Assembly (NCBI RefSeq): GCF_021432065.1
Contig: NZ_CP090365.1
Coordinates: 1,116,001-1,180,000 of the forward strand
Source of the DNA: Photobacterium sp. TLY01
Lineage (GTDB): Bacteria > Pseudomonadota > Gammaproteobacteria > Enterobacterales > Vibrionaceae
DNA: 64,000 bases
Reading direction: 5' to 3'
Position numbers and translations under genes: made by a program. How positions within the stretch are numbered: position 1 is the stretch's first letter; every line of letters begins with the position of its first letter. Below are positions 48,474 to 59,220 of this stretch, in pieces. The notes beneath the pieces were generated by a model. That model ran no database searches. It was not told the origin of the DNA and worked only from the letters and a program-made list of their open reading frames with translations.

Positions 48474-48496
48474 AACCGCCGTTCATTACGGCGGTT
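48474..48496. terminator. Bidirectional hairpin between DUF3392 and lipoprotein genes
   Basis: AACCGCCGT-tcatt-ACGGCGGTT: 9-bp perfect stem between convergent genes, with an A-run to its left that serves as a T-run for the leftward gene. Confidence 0.8.
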
Positions 48497-48515
48497 CATT
48501 CAGACAATTCGCTGA

Positions 48516-49451
48516 TTAGAAATTCACGGTCAGACCATCAGTGCCAAGCACCTGATCCAGCAGCGTGGTATCAATGATCAGCGTATCCCCACTTTGCTCA
48601 GGATCATCTTCGTTGCCATTACACACCAGGTTCAGGTCATAAGTATCTAATGGCAGGTAGCCAATCTCATACTGGCCTGTAACAGGGTCTACCGGTGCTG
48701 ATGTCAAAGGTTCATTGTCTGAACCTAAGTCTTCAAACTGACCACCATTGGCTAATGAGTACACATAAACAAAAGCATTCGACAGATCACTGCTACACAA
48801 AGATGCGCCAACCGTGCCATCTATCGTTGCGACAGCTGTATTATCAACAACACGAACGCCGCGAGGTTTCAGCTGATAACCGTTGGCATTCAGTACCATA
48901 CTTTTACGCAGATCAAATTCAATGGTATAAGCCTGGGTTGAATCCGCCTCAACAGTAAACCCATCCAGTTTCAGCTCGCCGCTGGGCACGCGGATATCTT
49001 CCACTGCATCTGTCTCAGTCACAACATGTGAATAGGGTGTACCGTCAGAATAGGTACCATTTTCCAGTACAGAGAGACGCATCTGCGTATAGTTACCTGC
49101 CAGCAACACTTCATCGCTCAATACCTGAAGCGCATCACTGCCCTGATAATCCAGCAAATCAATCACCATGAACTCAGGATTGCCGTTTGCATCTTCAGGA
49201 ATAGAAAGTCCATCCGGCACACATGATGCTGAGCTTTGATCCGCAGCAAACGACGTTGTTCCCCAAGACGCTTCACTGCCGCCTGAGTGATGCACAGTAA
49301 TGTTGTCAAATGCCACACAGACTTGCTTTAAACCGTCAACCGGGGCATCAGACATGGCCAGAGAAACCTTTCCGGTCGACTGGTCATCGGAATCTGATCC
49401 ACAACCGGCCAAAATCAGACTGACCGTACCGGCTAACATTAATTTTTTCAT
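48516..49451 (-). CDS. DUF4382-family lipoprotein
   Basis: 311 residues with a lipoprotein signal (KKLMLAGTVSLILAGCGSDS; lipobox LAGC), a first domain KVSLAMSDAPVDGLKQVCVA with the DUF4382 pattern, and a second, acidic beta-sandwich-like domain (about 200-311). Expected at the inner or outer membrane, facing the periplasm. Function unknown. Confidence 0.88.
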   Translation of the reverse strand: MKKLMLAGTVSLILAGCGSDSDDQSTGKVSLAMSDAPVDGLKQVCVAFDNITVHHSGGSEASWGTTSFAADQSSASCVPDGLSIPEDANGNPEFMVIDLLDYQGSDALQVLSDEVLLAGNYTQMRLSVLENGTYSDGTPYSHVVTETDAVEDIRVPSGELKLDGFTVEADSTQAYTIEFDLRKSMVLNANGYQLKPRGVRVVDNTAVATIDGTVGASLCSSDLSNAFVYVYSLANGGQFEDLGSDNEPLTSAPVDPVTGQYEIGYLPLDTYDLNLVCNGNEDDPEQSGDTLIIDTTLLDQVLGTDGLTVNF

Positions 49452-49597
49452 TTGATTGCTCCACTTGCTTTTTAGTCAAGCTTAACGAGTTATCGCATTG
49501 AAAACAGCTGATGCGGCAAAAGTTAACAGCAATATGACAGTGAAAGAGACGGCGCAGAAATGAAAGGCGGGAGAAACTGGCTCACAGTAAAGTGAGC

Positions 49598-49837
49598 CTA
49601 ATCGACACGCATACAACCATGCTGAACTGAGCGAGGATTCTCAAGACGGTGCAGGCAGGAGCCGATGGATTGCAGATCCTGATATTGGTACTTCACAACC
49701 ATTGCCGCCGCCAGCAGCAAGCCAATGAGCGAGATGCGAGTCAGCCACAACCATTGCTTATGCAATGCCATTGCCAGAGTGAACAGGCACCCTAAAACGA
49801 TAAGCAGCAAACTTGGTGCAATATAACCAAAAAGCAC
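49598..49837 (-). CDS. Small membrane protein, hypothetical
   Basis: 79 residues from a GTG with GAGGTG upstream. Two hydrophobic segments (about 6-25, 32-48), then a polar tail with two cysteines. No family recognised. Weakly supported: no ATG and no conserved context. Confidence 0.5.
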   Translation of the reverse strand: MLFGYIAPSLLLIVLGCLFTLAMALHKQWLWLTRISLIGLLLAAAMVVKYQYQDLQSIGSCLHRLENPRSVQHGCMRVD

Positions 49838-50060
49838 TCACTCACCTCAAAAATATGCCAGTTGGCGAAATAATACGGTGTTATTCACAATATTTAAAGG
49901 TGATTTATATACATTTACACTCGCTTGGAGAACGAATGACATCAGAATAAATGAAGGCAAATGCAGTCTTGAACTGAGATCTCAGTTGAAACACCAAAAA
50001 ACAAAAAAGCCTCGATTTCTCAAGACTTTTGTGTACAAAGCAACAACAAGAACCTAAAGA

Positions 50061-50795
50061 TTAAATCACAAGGCCGCCATCAATTTTCAGCGTCTGACCC
50101 GTGATAAACGCGGAATGATCACTGGCTAAAAACAGCGCACCGTTCGCAATGTCTTCTGGCTTACCCATGCGCTTCAATGGCGTTTTCGACTTCATATACT
50201 CCAGAATTTTTTCTGGCAGGTTAACGGTCAGCGGTGTCTCTACAAAACCAGGGGCGATACAATTTGCTCTGACCTGAGCGCCTTTTCGTGAAAATTCCTT
50301 CGCCCAGCCCTTGGTCATCGCAATCACGCCGCCTTTTGTGGCCGCGTAATTACTTTGTCCGATATTACCGTCTGTGCCCACGACAGATGACATGGTGATG
50401 ATTGATCCTGCGCCTGACGCCATCATGACAGGGGCAACAGCCTGCGTCATGTTGAACACCCCTTTCAGGTTCACGTCCAGTACCATATCCCACTCATTTT
50501 CGGTCATTTTCTCAATCAGGTTATCCCGGGTGATCCCGGCATTATTTACCAGCACATCAATACGACCATAATCTTTTACAATGTTGTCAACAAAGCGACT
50601 TACTGACTCCCGGTCACAAACATTCAGCTCAATGGCTTTTACATTTTTGTAAGTTTTCTCCAGTTCAGCCATTGCTGCTGCATTCATATCACAGGCATAG
50701 ACAATCTCTGCCTGCTGGTTGGCAAAGGTCTCCACAATACAACGGCCTATGCCTTGTGCGCCTCCCGTTACGATGCAAACCTTATTGTTCAACAT
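50061..50795 (-). CDS. SDR reductase, FabG/PhaB type
   Basis: 244-residue NADPH-dependent reductase: TGGAQGIGRCI near 10, NNAGITRDNLIEKM near 86, catalytic YAATKGG near 148 and a C-terminal TGQTLKIDGGL. Best annotated as 3-oxoacyl-ACP/acetoacetyl-CoA reductase. There is no phaA or phaC beside it, so a role in polyhydroxybutyrate synthesis is only possible. Divergent from a LysR gene. Confidence 0.88.
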   Translation of the reverse strand: MLNNKVCIVTGGAQGIGRCIVETFANQQAEIVYACDMNAAAMAELEKTYKNVKAIELNVCDRESVSRFVDNIVKDYGRIDVLVNNAGITRDNLIEKMTENEWDMVLDVNLKGVFNMTQAVAPVMMASGAGSIITMSSVVGTDGNIGQSNYAATKGGVIAMTKGWAKEFSRKGAQVRANCIAPGFVETPLTVNLPEKILEYMKSKTPLKRMGKPEDIANGALFLASDHSAFITGQTLKIDGGLVI

Positions 50796-51189
50796 ACTTA
50801 ATTCCCTCTGAGTTCAAAAACTGAAGCGAAAATCGAATCCAGTGCGGGCACACTGTTTCACCGCTCACTTCCATCATATTGATTTTAGAGCAAACAAATC
50901 AAAAGATTACCCTCAATGCTGCAATTCACCTTTGCGACCACTCTATTTAATCTATTAATCTAATCGCCTGCGGAATACCAAAGCGGTAATCAGCAACCCT
51001 ATCAAGATAGTTTGTTACCAATATGACATTAAATTACATCAGTCGCATTTTTCTTCGAGTCATCAGTGATATTTCATATAAAACAGTGAATTAATCGCTA
51101 TCATTATCCCGTCATCAACTCTTCACTGGTAATGAAGGCGGTGTTTGCTATAAATGTATCAGGGAAATGCTCAGGGATTAGAGGCAGAC
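50796..51189. other. Divergent promoter region, reductase and LysR genes
   Basis: About 390 bp of AT-rich DNA between divergent genes. Words like TTTAATCTATTAATCTAATC (50943 on) are direct-repeat-like, but I cannot assign a regulator. No RNA gene or terminator seen. Confidence 0.45.
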
Positions 51190-52146
51190 ATGCTTGATAA
51201 GGTAGTTTTTTTTCTACACGTCGTGCGACATGGCTCGTTAAGCGAAGCAGCAAAGCAGTACGGAATTTCTGCGTCTGCCGGCAGTCGCTGGCTCAATGAG
51301 CTGGAAGAAAGCATGGGTGTCAGCCTGCTGAAAAGAACAACACGGAAAATATCGCCGACTCAGGCAGGACAACGCTTATATGACAGGTTCAGCCTGATCA
51401 ACGGTGAGATCAATGACGTCTTCAATGAAGTTCAGAATCTGAGCCATGAAGATAAAGGTCAGATACGCATTGCCAGTACACCCCTGTTTGCCAAGCACTA
51501 TCTGAGCCAGATTATTGGTGAATATGTTCAGCTTCACCCGTCTATCAACTTTGTTGTTCTTGAAACCGCGTTCGAAGTCGATCATGTTCATGAAGTTGAC
51601 TTCGCTATCCGTGCCAATGCAACTTACAGAGGCTTTCAGGATAAAGACAGTTTACTGGTAAAACGATCCCTTATCCGTGAACCGCTGATCGCCTGCTGTT
51701 CGCCCAAATATCTCTCGCTACATGGTGAGCCGCGTTTACCAGAGCATTTAAAACACCACTTTTGTCTTTACGCCACCACACTGGTCGGAGGCAATAAATG
51801 GATCTTTGAGCAAAATGGGGAGTACAACTCTGTCGAAATAGCCCAAACCGTAGAAGCAGATGACAGTGAAATTCTGAAGAATATTGCGCTTGCCGGCGGT
51901 GGTATTGCTTATCTGCCTTATAGTCTTGTCAGCGATGAATTGAATAACGGCCAGCTTCAGCCTGTGCTCAAAGATTATGTCAGTAGTCAGTTTGAACTTA
52001 ACCTTTACTTTAAACCCCGTAAGTATATGCCTGTACGTTGTGTCAATTTTAAAGATTATTTAATTGAACGGGTTGAGGAAATGGACAGAATAAATAAAAA
52101 AGCCCTGGGATTGCCCGCCCCTGTAAAAATGCGTGTGACAGTATAG
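51190..52146 (+). CDS. LysR-family transcriptional regulator
   Basis: About 318 residues: HTH with VRHGSLSEAAKQYGISASAG and SRWLNELEESMGVSLLKRTT, then a periplasmic-binding-like effector domain. Frame open to an ATG at 51154, but the ATG at 51190 with GAGGCAGAC upstream sits at the usual distance before the HTH. It faces the reductase gene at 50061-50795, a plausible target. Terminates at a strong hairpin. Confidence 0.88.
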   Translation: MLDKVVFFLHVVRHGSLSEAAKQYGISASAGSRWLNELEESMGVSLLKRTTRKISPTQAGQRLYDRFSLINGEINDVFNEVQNLSHEDKGQIRIASTPLFAKHYLSQIIGEYVQLHPSINFVVLETAFEVDHVHEVDFAIRANATYRGFQDKDSLLVKRSLIREPLIACCSPKYLSLHGEPRLPEHLKHHFCLYATTLVGGNKWIFEQNGEYNSVEIAQTVEADDSEILKNIALAGGGIAYLPYSLVSDELNNGQLQPVLKDYVSSQFELNLYFKPRKYMPVRCVNFKDYLIERVEEMDRINKKALGLPAPVKMRVTV

Positions 52147-52195
52147 AGCGCTTGGTCAGTTTTTTTTGCGATGATTTCCGGTGAATAGAACGTAT

Positions 52196-52225
52196 AAAAA
52201 AACCGGGGAAACCCCGGTTTTTCTT
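52196..52225. terminator. Bidirectional terminator between LysR gene and deaD
   Basis: AAAAAAACCGGGG-aaa-CCCCGGTTTTTC: strong stem with A-run and T-run, between convergent genes. Confidence 0.92.
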
Positions 52226-52247
52226 TCATCAGCCATTCCGTCAGGAA

Positions 52248-54119
52248 TTAGTCAGCACATGGCTTGCTGCGCTCATGACGAGGAGCGTGGTTACGTTCAC
52301 CACGGTAGCTGCCACGATGGTCGCCACCACGATTACGGTCAAAACGGCGTTCGCCATCACGACGACCACGGTTTCCATCACGGCCGCCACGCGGAGCACC
52401 ATCACGTGGTGCACCATCACGACCGCCACGACGGTGTTCGCGAAGCACGTTGTCTTCAACGACTACAGCTTTTACGTCATTCTGACGAATGCGCAATTTC
52501 TTCAGCTGAGCGATGATATCCGGCGTCATCTTCTTCGGTAACTGGACATAAGTATGCTCAGGTGCCAGCTTGATTGCACCGATAAAGTCTTTACTCAGAC
52601 CCAGTTCGTTCGCGATTGCACCAACAATGTCTTTCACCTGAACGCCTTGCTCACGACCTACTTGCAACTGGTACGTATCCCAATCAGCAGTGTTGAACTG
52701 GCGTCGCTCGCCTCTTTCACCACGATCACCACGTTCCGGGCGGTCACCACGGCGATCACGACGCTGCTTCTCACGCTCAATGGCAGCAATCATTGGATCC
52801 GGACCTTTGTAGAACAGCGGACGGTTGCCTTGCTGACGTTTCAGCAAGATGGCAGCCAAAGTGGTTGCATCAACATCCACTGAGCTCTGCAGTTTCTCAA
52901 CCAGCTCGACAAACGCTTCCAGACTCGCGCTTTCTTTCTGCTCTTCCAGCTCTTTACCCAGACGATCCAGACGAGCCAGGGCTACGTCATCACGCAGAGG
53001 AAGCTGAATTTCTTCCATGCGGGACTTGGTGACGCGCTCAATGGTACGCAGCATGCGGATCTGGTTGGTGCGAACCAGAAGAATTGCTTTACCTTTACGT
53101 CCGGCACGGCCGGTACGACCGATACGGTGGATGTAAGATTCCACATCGAACGGGATGTCGTAGTTAAATACGTGCGTAATGCGTGGTACATCAAGACCAC
53201 GAGCAACAACATCCGTAGCAACCAGAATATCAATCACACCGCGTTTGATGTGATCAACCGTACGCTCACGCAGCGACTGAGGAATATCACCATGCAGTGC
53301 CGCCGCTTTAAAGCCACGGGAAGACAGCCAATCAGCCAGTCGCTCGGTATCCTGACGGGTACGGACGAAGACGATCGAAGCATCGGTTTCTTCCGTTTCC
53401 AGCATACGAATCATTGCTTCGTCTTTTTCTACGCCTTTTACGACCCAGAACTGCTGTTCAACTTTTGCTACGGTACGGTTTTCACCAGCAACATCGATGC
53501 GAGCAGGGTTACGCAGGAAACGATCAACGATTTCCTTCACCATCGGTGGCATTGTTGCAGAGAAAAGCACACGCTGCGCTGACTCTGGCGCTTGTTCCAG
53601 AATCCAGGTAACGTCGTCAACGAAGCCCATCTTCAGCATTTCATCGGCTTCATCCAGAATGAAAGTATGCACTTCATCCAGATGCAGACGGTCACGGCTG
53701 ATCAGATCTTTCACACGACCAGGGGTACCCACGACAATGTGAGCACCATTTTTCAGCGCTCGCATTTGATCAACGATAGAAGCACCACCGTAGATTTCTA
53801 AAACTTTCAGACCCTGGATATTTTTACCCAGGTTTTTAATCTCAGCTGCAACCTGAATCGCCAGTTCACGGGTTGGTGCCATCACAATTGCCTGAGGCTT
53901 ATGCTGCTTCAGGTTAATTTTGTTCAGCAGTGGCAGAGAGAATGCAGCAGTTTTACCTGTACCCGTCTGAGCCTGACCCAGCGCATCGGTACCGGTTAAA
54001 AGAAGTGGAATGGAAGCAGCCTGGATTGGAGTAGGTGCCACGAAGCCCATCGCATCAAGTGCGGATAAAAGAGTGTCGGCCAGATCTAACTGGCGAAATT
54101 CTGTAACAGATTCTTGCAT
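52248..54119 (-). CDS. deaD: ATP-dependent RNA helicase DeaD (CsdA)
   Basis: 623-residue cold-shock DEAD-box helicase for ribosome assembly and mRNA turnover. Motifs: AQTGTGKTAAFSLPLL near 47, PTRELAIQVA, ILDEADEMLKMGF near 155, SATMPP and HRIGRTGRAGRKG near 330. It is followed by a DbpA-like RNA-binding fold (QVKDIVGAIANELGLSKDFI near 490) and a Gly/Arg-rich tail (RRGGRDGAPRDGAPRGGRDG) to the C-terminus. The DNA of the tail is a run of imperfect repeats. The 200-bp gap upstream probably contains a long cold-shock leader. Confidence 0.95.
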   Translation of the reverse strand: MQESVTEFRQLDLADTLLSALDAMGFVAPTPIQAASIPLLLTGTDALGQAQTGTGKTAAFSLPLLNKINLKQHKPQAIVMAPTRELAIQVAAEIKNLGKNIQGLKVLEIYGGASIVDQMRALKNGAHIVVGTPGRVKDLISRDRLHLDEVHTFILDEADEMLKMGFVDDVTWILEQAPESAQRVLFSATMPPMVKEIVDRFLRNPARIDVAGENRTVAKVEQQFWVVKGVEKDEAMIRMLETEETDASIVFVRTRQDTERLADWLSSRGFKAAALHGDIPQSLRERTVDHIKRGVIDILVATDVVARGLDVPRITHVFNYDIPFDVESYIHRIGRTGRAGRKGKAILLVRTNQIRMLRTIERVTKSRMEEIQLPLRDDVALARLDRLGKELEEQKESASLEAFVELVEKLQSSVDVDATTLAAILLKRQQGNRPLFYKGPDPMIAAIEREKQRRDRRGDRPERGDRGERGERRQFNTADWDTYQLQVGREQGVQVKDIVGAIANELGLSKDFIGAIKLAPEHTYVQLPKKMTPDIIAQLKKLRIRQNDVKAVVVEDNVLREHRRGGRDGAPRDGAPRGGRDGNRGRRDGERRFDRNRGGDHRGSYRGERNHAPRHERSKPCAD

Positions 54120-54333
54120 TGGGATCCCAATAGGTAATCGAACGTAAACGGGGCCCCTTTGCCTTTAACACGGTTCAGCAACTGTATCCACAAGCATGGG
54201 CCTCGACTAAGGCGCGCATTGTGCGCTATTCAAGTCGAAATTACCAGAAAAAATTGATTGCTGTCACAAATTATAACTTAAGCAATTATTTATTATTCAA
54301 ACAGCTTGCGATGTATACACTCTGGCAGGTTTT

Positions 54334-56022
54334 CTAGGCATACTGATTCTCATCCCATTGAAAATATTGATTCCTGCCCGCTTGCTTCGCCAAATATAAT
54401 CCCTGATCTGCTCCGGCTAACAGTACTTCTTCCAGAATGTCTTCCGTCGGCACTCGGGTATATAACCCTATACTGATGCTAATCACCCCTTGACGCGTGC
54501 CGGAATGTGGGATCTTTAACTGATTGATAGCTTCAAGCATTTCTTCAGCCAGCAGCCTGAGCGCCTCAGTATCCATTTCTGGAACAAGGCAGACAAACTC
54601 TTCACCGCCATAGCGACTGAATACCGCTTTTTCATGCCTGCTGGCTATCTTGTCTAATGTCACAGCAACCTGCTTCAGGCACACATCACCCCTTTGATGC
54701 CCGTAAGTGTCATTAAAAGACTTAAAATGATCGACATCGAGAATCATGATACTCAGTGGTAGCTGTCTGCGCTTGGCCACCTGCCAGTAGCGTTTCAGCG
54801 TCAGATCAAAAAAACGTCTGTTCGCGACGCCAGTCAGGCCATCCTGCATAGACCAGGCTTCCAGCCGTCGGTTCGCATCTTCTAATGCTTTATTGGTCTG
54901 CTGTAATTCCTGCGTGCGTAAATGAACCCGCTGTTCAAGTTCAGCATTTAGCCTGGTCAATGCTTCATGACTTTGCTTAATCACGATTTGCTGACCCAGT
55001 GCAGCACCAAATAATTTCATGATCTCTTTCTGGTGATCCGTCAGACTTCGCTGGCTGATCAGGTTATCCGCTGCGATCCATCCGATACAATGATCACTGT
55101 TCCACATCGATATCATGGCATTCCAGCCTGTACCGACCTGTTGCGTGCCGTAATAAAGCGGCGCATTTTCCTTTACCACAACCACATCTTTACGGCTGAG
55201 TGCTTCATGTACCAGCGGATGATCAGGAATATCGTTCACAAAACTGCTGCGGGAGACAACGTTGCCCTGAGGATCCGTGCCGTAGGTGCCTTGCATGGTG
55301 TACTGCTGCATATCGGTCAGAAAAATTGCTAACCGGTCGATGCCCAGTTTCTGACGGCCCAGTTCTATTGCGGTTCTGTACAGACTGTCGAGATCGTTCG
55401 ACTCAGCCAGCGCCAGTGTCACTTCATGTAGCTGCTTTAATAATGATAAGTACTCTCTGAGCGAGTAGTTACGCACCTCCAGTTCAGCCTCCACACTCCG
55501 ACGGCTGATATTATGGGTCAGTGCTTCTTCTCGCAGCATGTGGACGCTGATATCGGACGCGATTAACAACAGCACGCGCTCGAAAGCTTTCAGGTTGTCA
55601 TCCAGACGTTCCGGCTTTGGCGTTTCTGCATATAAATAGGCTACCGTTTTTTCGTGCATGATGATCGGAAAAACCACCTGACGCCAATCACCTGACGTAT
55701 CCTTCCAAATGGCTTTGAACGGTGCAACAGACTGTGCAGACACGGCCTTACGGGATTGTTTAGATTCTAAAAGTAAATCAGACGGTACACCGTTGTAGCT
55801 CGATAAGGGTAAAGGATGCAGGTAGTATTTAAACTCTTCGTTACCCATCCAGCTTGCCAGCACTTTCGATTGGCCTTCATGCTCAACAATCAGTGTCAGG
55901 TAGGTTAAATCCAGCATATGATGCAGCGTTGAAAGCAAACGATGGCACCAACGCTCCATGTTTGCCTGACGGGCAAGCGTATCAACGAGTTTATCCAACT
56001 CATCGTTGAGTTTAAACGGCAT
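54334..56022 (-). CDS. GAF-GGDEF diguanylate cyclase
   Basis: 562 residues: two N-terminal sensory regions of GAF type (about 20-165 and 190-330), a coiled coil around 345-385, and a GGDEF domain with LDVDHFKSFNDTYGHQRGD near 430 and active-site RYGGEEFVCLVP near 475. No canonical RxxD inhibitory site precedes it. No membrane segment, so cytosolic. Makes cyclic-di-GMP in response to an unknown signal. Confidence 0.9.
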   Translation of the reverse strand: MPFKLNDELDKLVDTLARQANMERWCHRLLSTLHHMLDLTYLTLIVEHEGQSKVLASWMGNEEFKYYLHPLPLSSYNGVPSDLLLESKQSRKAVSAQSVAPFKAIWKDTSGDWRQVVFPIIMHEKTVAYLYAETPKPERLDDNLKAFERVLLLIASDISVHMLREEALTHNISRRSVEAELEVRNYSLREYLSLLKQLHEVTLALAESNDLDSLYRTAIELGRQKLGIDRLAIFLTDMQQYTMQGTYGTDPQGNVVSRSSFVNDIPDHPLVHEALSRKDVVVVKENAPLYYGTQQVGTGWNAMISMWNSDHCIGWIAADNLISQRSLTDHQKEIMKLFGAALGQQIVIKQSHEALTRLNAELEQRVHLRTQELQQTNKALEDANRRLEAWSMQDGLTGVANRRFFDLTLKRYWQVAKRRQLPLSIMILDVDHFKSFNDTYGHQRGDVCLKQVAVTLDKIASRHEKAVFSRYGGEEFVCLVPEMDTEALRLLAEEMLEAINQLKIPHSGTRQGVISISIGLYTRVPTEDILEEVLLAGADQGLYLAKQAGRNQYFQWDENQYA

Positions 56023-56433
56023 GCTTTTCCTTACGCGATTATCTGTCTTATCACTTCATCGTGGGTCGAACAGAGTACAAAATACTCCAGATTGAAAATA
56101 ATAACGACCTCAGATGCACACTTCGAAAATTGCGGCCTAACTTTCTGCAACATTTGTGACCAATCATTAATATGAACAATTAATGTCCGTTACCACAAAG
56201 AAAAAGCCAAAATGGCTATTGATGCATATATCATTGTATATTAAGTCGTTATGACATATTCATACTGAATAACAGATCACATTCTGGTGACCTGAATTCC
56301 GGCAGGATGTCCAATTTTCACAACAGCACGCGTTGCCCGTCTCAACCGCGAAGGCCGGAAAAATCGGATTACCCTTGGTTTTGAGCCTGTTAAAACGTAT
56401 AGTGTGACGGTTCATAATCCGGGACCAGGCATA
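56023..56433. other. Intergenic region before rnb
   Basis: About 410 bp between divergent genes, AT-rich with runs such as AAAAAGCCAAAATGGC. It should contain promoters for both flanking genes. An open frame at 56260-56442 on the minus strand has no protein-like composition. No RNA or operator recognised. Confidence 0.45.
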
Positions 56434-58443
56434 ATGTTTCAAGATAATCCGCTTTTAGCACAACTGAAAAAACAAATTCAAGAATCACTTCCTAAGAAAG
56501 AAGGCCAAATCAAAGCCACCGACCGCGGCTTTGGTTTTCTGGAAGTTGATGGAAAAGAAAGTATCTTCATTCCACCTAACTATATGAAGAAGGTCATGCA
56601 CGGCGATCGAGTCGTTGCTGTGATTCGTACTGAAAAAGAGCGTGAAGTTGCTGAGCCGCAAGAATTGGTTGAACAGTTCATGACCCGCTTTATTGGCCGC
56701 GTCAAACTGATCAAAGACCGCCTGAATGTTGTTCCGGATCACCCACAGCTGAAAGAAGCGATTAAAGCCCGAACAATCAAGGGATTAAACCCTGAATCAC
56801 TGAAAGAAGGTGACTGGGTTGTCGCGCATCTGACTCGCCACCCGCTTGTGGGTGATAACAAGACTTTCTTCTGTGAAATCAAAGAAAAAATCACGGACAG
56901 TGAAGATAAAATTGCCCCTTGGTGGGTCACACTGGCACGTCATGATTTGCCCAATGCTGAACCTGCTCCGCAAGAGAGCTGGAACATGCTTGACGAAGGG
57001 TTGACCCGTGAAGACCTGACTGAAATCCCTTTCATCACGATTGACGGCGAATCCACCAAAGATATGGACGACGCCATCTATACCGTTGCGAAAGAAGATG
57101 GCAGCTTTGAAATCACTATCGCGATTGCCGATCCAACTTCTTATATTGAGGTTGGCAATGAGATGGACAAAGAAGCCCGTGAACGCGGCTTCACAATCTA
57201 CCTGCCCGGCCGCAACATTCCGATGTTGCCACGTGAATTAAGTGATGAGCTCTGTTCTCTGATGGAGAATGAAAAGCGCCCTGCACTTTGTTGCCGTGTG
57301 ACGGTTGATAAAGACGGTGTGATTGGCGACGACATTACTTTCTTTGCCGCCTGGATCCGCTCACAAGGCCGTTTGAGCTACGACGACGTCTCGGACTATC
57401 TGGAAAATGGCAGTACAGAAAACTGGTCTCCTTCAGCTGTCATCGATGAGCAAGTCCGTGCCCTGCAGGCTTTTGCCAATGCCCGCAGCGACTGGCGGAG
57501 CAAAAACGCTGTCGTCTTCCCGGATCGTCCGGATTACCGTTTCGAGTTGAGCGAAGACAACGATGTGATCGCAATCCATACCGATCCGCGTCGTACGGCC
57601 AACCGAATGATTGAAGAAGCCATGATCACCGCGAACATCTGTGCCGGACGTATGCTTCAGGAAAAATTCGGCAAAGGCGTTTACAACACCCATGCCGGCT
57701 TCAATCCTGAAAAACTCGATACCGCCATGGAGTTTCTGACCAGTGCAGAAGCACCATTCGACAAAGAGCAGTTATTGACGCTGGAAGGCTTTAGCGCCCT
57801 GCGCCGTTGGCTGAACACGCTTGATACCACTTATCTGGATAACCGACTGCGTAAATTCCAGGCCTACAGTGAAGTGGGTAACTTGCCTGCTCCGCATTTC
57901 GCTATGGGTTTGGATGTCTATGCAACCTGGACCTCTCCGATTCGTAAATATGGCGATATGATCAACCACAGAATGCTGAAAGCGGTCATTTCCGGTAATG
58001 CGCCTGCACAAACGCCAGATGACAACATTGGTGAGGAAATTGCTACTCATCGCCGTAATCATCGCATGGCAGAGCGTGATGTGGCTGACTGGCTGTATGT
58101 CCGCCTGCTGAAAGATGCGGTTCAGCAAGGAACAGTATTTACCGCAGAGGTTTTCGACATTAACCGTGCCGGCATGCGTGTTCGCTTGCTTGAAAACGGG
58201 GCTTCGGCTTTTGTTCCTGCACCGCTGATTCTGGACAATAAACAGCGTATCGAATGTAACGGTGATTTAGGCATCATTAATATTGATAAAATTCGCGAGT
58301 TCCAACTTGGTGATCACTTCGACATCGTGCTGACAGAAGTGCGTGAAACAACACGTCAATTGGTTGCCAAACCTGTGAAGCAATTTCCTGAAGTGAATAC
58401 TCAGGAGCCGGCAGAACATCAGGCTGAAACTGAAAAAGCGTGA
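56434..58443 (+). CDS. rnb: Exoribonuclease II
   Basis: Processive 3'-5' RNA exonuclease, about 669 residues. The start [14 protein letters not shown] is almost the same as in E. coli RNase II, which fixes the ATG at 56434 instead of the upstream GTG. Domains: cold-shock domains (about 20-180), RNB catalytic centre with [11 protein letters not shown] and [14 protein letters not shown]-like aspartates ([15 protein letters not shown]), then [20 protein letters not shown], and an S1 domain near the C-terminus. Single gene followed by a terminator. Confidence 0.95.
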   Translation: MFQDNPLLAQLKKQIQESLPKKEGQIKATDRGFGFLEVDGKESIFIPPNYMKKVMHGDRVVAVIRTEKEREVAEPQELVEQFMTRFIGRVKLIKDRLNVVPDHPQLKEAIKARTIKGLNPESLKEGDWVVAHLTRHPLVGDNKTFFCEIKEKITDSEDKIAPWWVTLARHDLPNAEPAPQESWNMLDEGLTREDLTEIPFITIDGESTKDMDDAIYTVAKEDGSFEITIAIADPTSYIEVGNEMDKEARERGFTIYLPGRNIPMLPRELSDELCSLMENEKRPALCCRVTVDKDGVIGDDITFFAAWIRSQGRLSYDDVSDYLENGSTENWSPSAVIDEQVRALQAFANARSDWRSKNAVVFPDRPDYRFELSEDNDVIAIHTDPRRTANRMIEEAMITANICAGRMLQEKFGKGVYNTHAGFNPEKLDTAMEFLTSAEAPFDKEQLLTLEGFSALRRWLNTLDTTYLDNRLRKFQAYSEVGNLPAPHFAMGLDVYATWTSPIRKYGDMINHRMLKAVISGNAPAQTPDDNIGEEIATHRRNHRMAERDVADWLYVRLLKDAVQQGTVFTAEVFDINRAGMRVRLLENGASAFVPAPLILDNKQRIECNGDLGIINIDKIREFQLGDHFDIVLTEVRETTRQLVAKPVKQFPEVNTQEPAEHQAETEKA

Positions 58444-58453
58444 TCATCCCAAG

Positions 58454-58482
58454 AACCAGGCTGGCATTCTCCAGCCTGGTTT
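58454..58482 (+). terminator. Rho-independent terminator after rnb
   Basis: AACCAGGCTGG-cattct-CCAGCCTGGTT followed by TCTCTC: 11-bp perfect stem, moderate T-run. Confidence 0.8.
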
Positions 58483-58524
58483 CTCTCTCCAATCTGAATC
58501 GTCTTAAATACACTCTGGTATTCC

Positions 58525-59070
58525 ATGTCCTATCTCAACAACGTTGAACAATGGCTAGATAATGTCGTCATTGGTTTGAATCTGTGCCCGTTTGCTGCAA
58601 AACCACGCAGAAAGGGACAAATTCGTATTGCTATATACGAGACAGATTCTCTGGAAACACTGCTGGAAAATATCTATCAGGAATTAATACGCTTGGATGA
58701 CACGCCAGTGTGTGATCTTGATACAAGCCTTATCGTATGCCCTAACGTTTTACAAGATTTTGACGAGTACAATCAGTTTCTTGATATGGTTGATGCCTTG
58801 ATCAGGCAGTGTGATCGGGATGGTATCTACCAGGTAGCCAGTTTTCATCCTGATTATTATTTTTACGGGACTCAACCAGATGATGCTGAAAACCTGACCA
58901 ACCGGGCACCATACCCCATCTTCCACCTGATTCGTGAAGACAGTATGGAAAAAGTACTGGCGCACTACCCTGATCCTGAAGGTATACCTGAGCGCAATAT
59001 TGAAAAAATGAATGCATTATCTGAAAAAGACATTCGTCGTCTTTTCCCGTTTTTATTTAGCAAACCCTAA
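58525..59070 (+). CDS. DUF1415-family protein
   Basis: 181 residues: VEQWLDNVVIGLNLCPFAAK at the start and YQVASFHPDYYFYGTQPDD near 110, the hallmark of the DUF1415 family of proteobacteria. Cytosolic, function unknown. Follows rnb by 80 bp but after a terminator. Confidence 0.88.
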   Translation: MSYLNNVEQWLDNVVIGLNLCPFAAKPRRKGQIRIAIYETDSLETLLENIYQELIRLDDTPVCDLDTSLIVCPNVLQDFDEYNQFLDMVDALIRQCDRDGIYQVASFHPDYYFYGTQPDDAENLTNRAPYPIFHLIREDSMEKVLAHYPDPEGIPERNIEKMNALSEKDIRRLFPFLFSKP

Positions 59071-59220
59071 ATGACAAACCACGCAGGGATAATCAATTTC
59101 ATACATCTAACCTATGAATCAGAATAACTCATCGGCCAACCTTATCGAGTGTAAGCATTCAAATGTGTTGGGATTAAGCATTAAGTTAGCTATGATATCT
59201 CCTTGATAGGGAATATTGTA

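Noticed and set aside
50061-50795. PhaB of a polyhydroxybutyrate operon
   Set aside because: The reductase would fit, but no phaA, phaC or phasin gene is adjacent, so a specific PHB role is not claimed.
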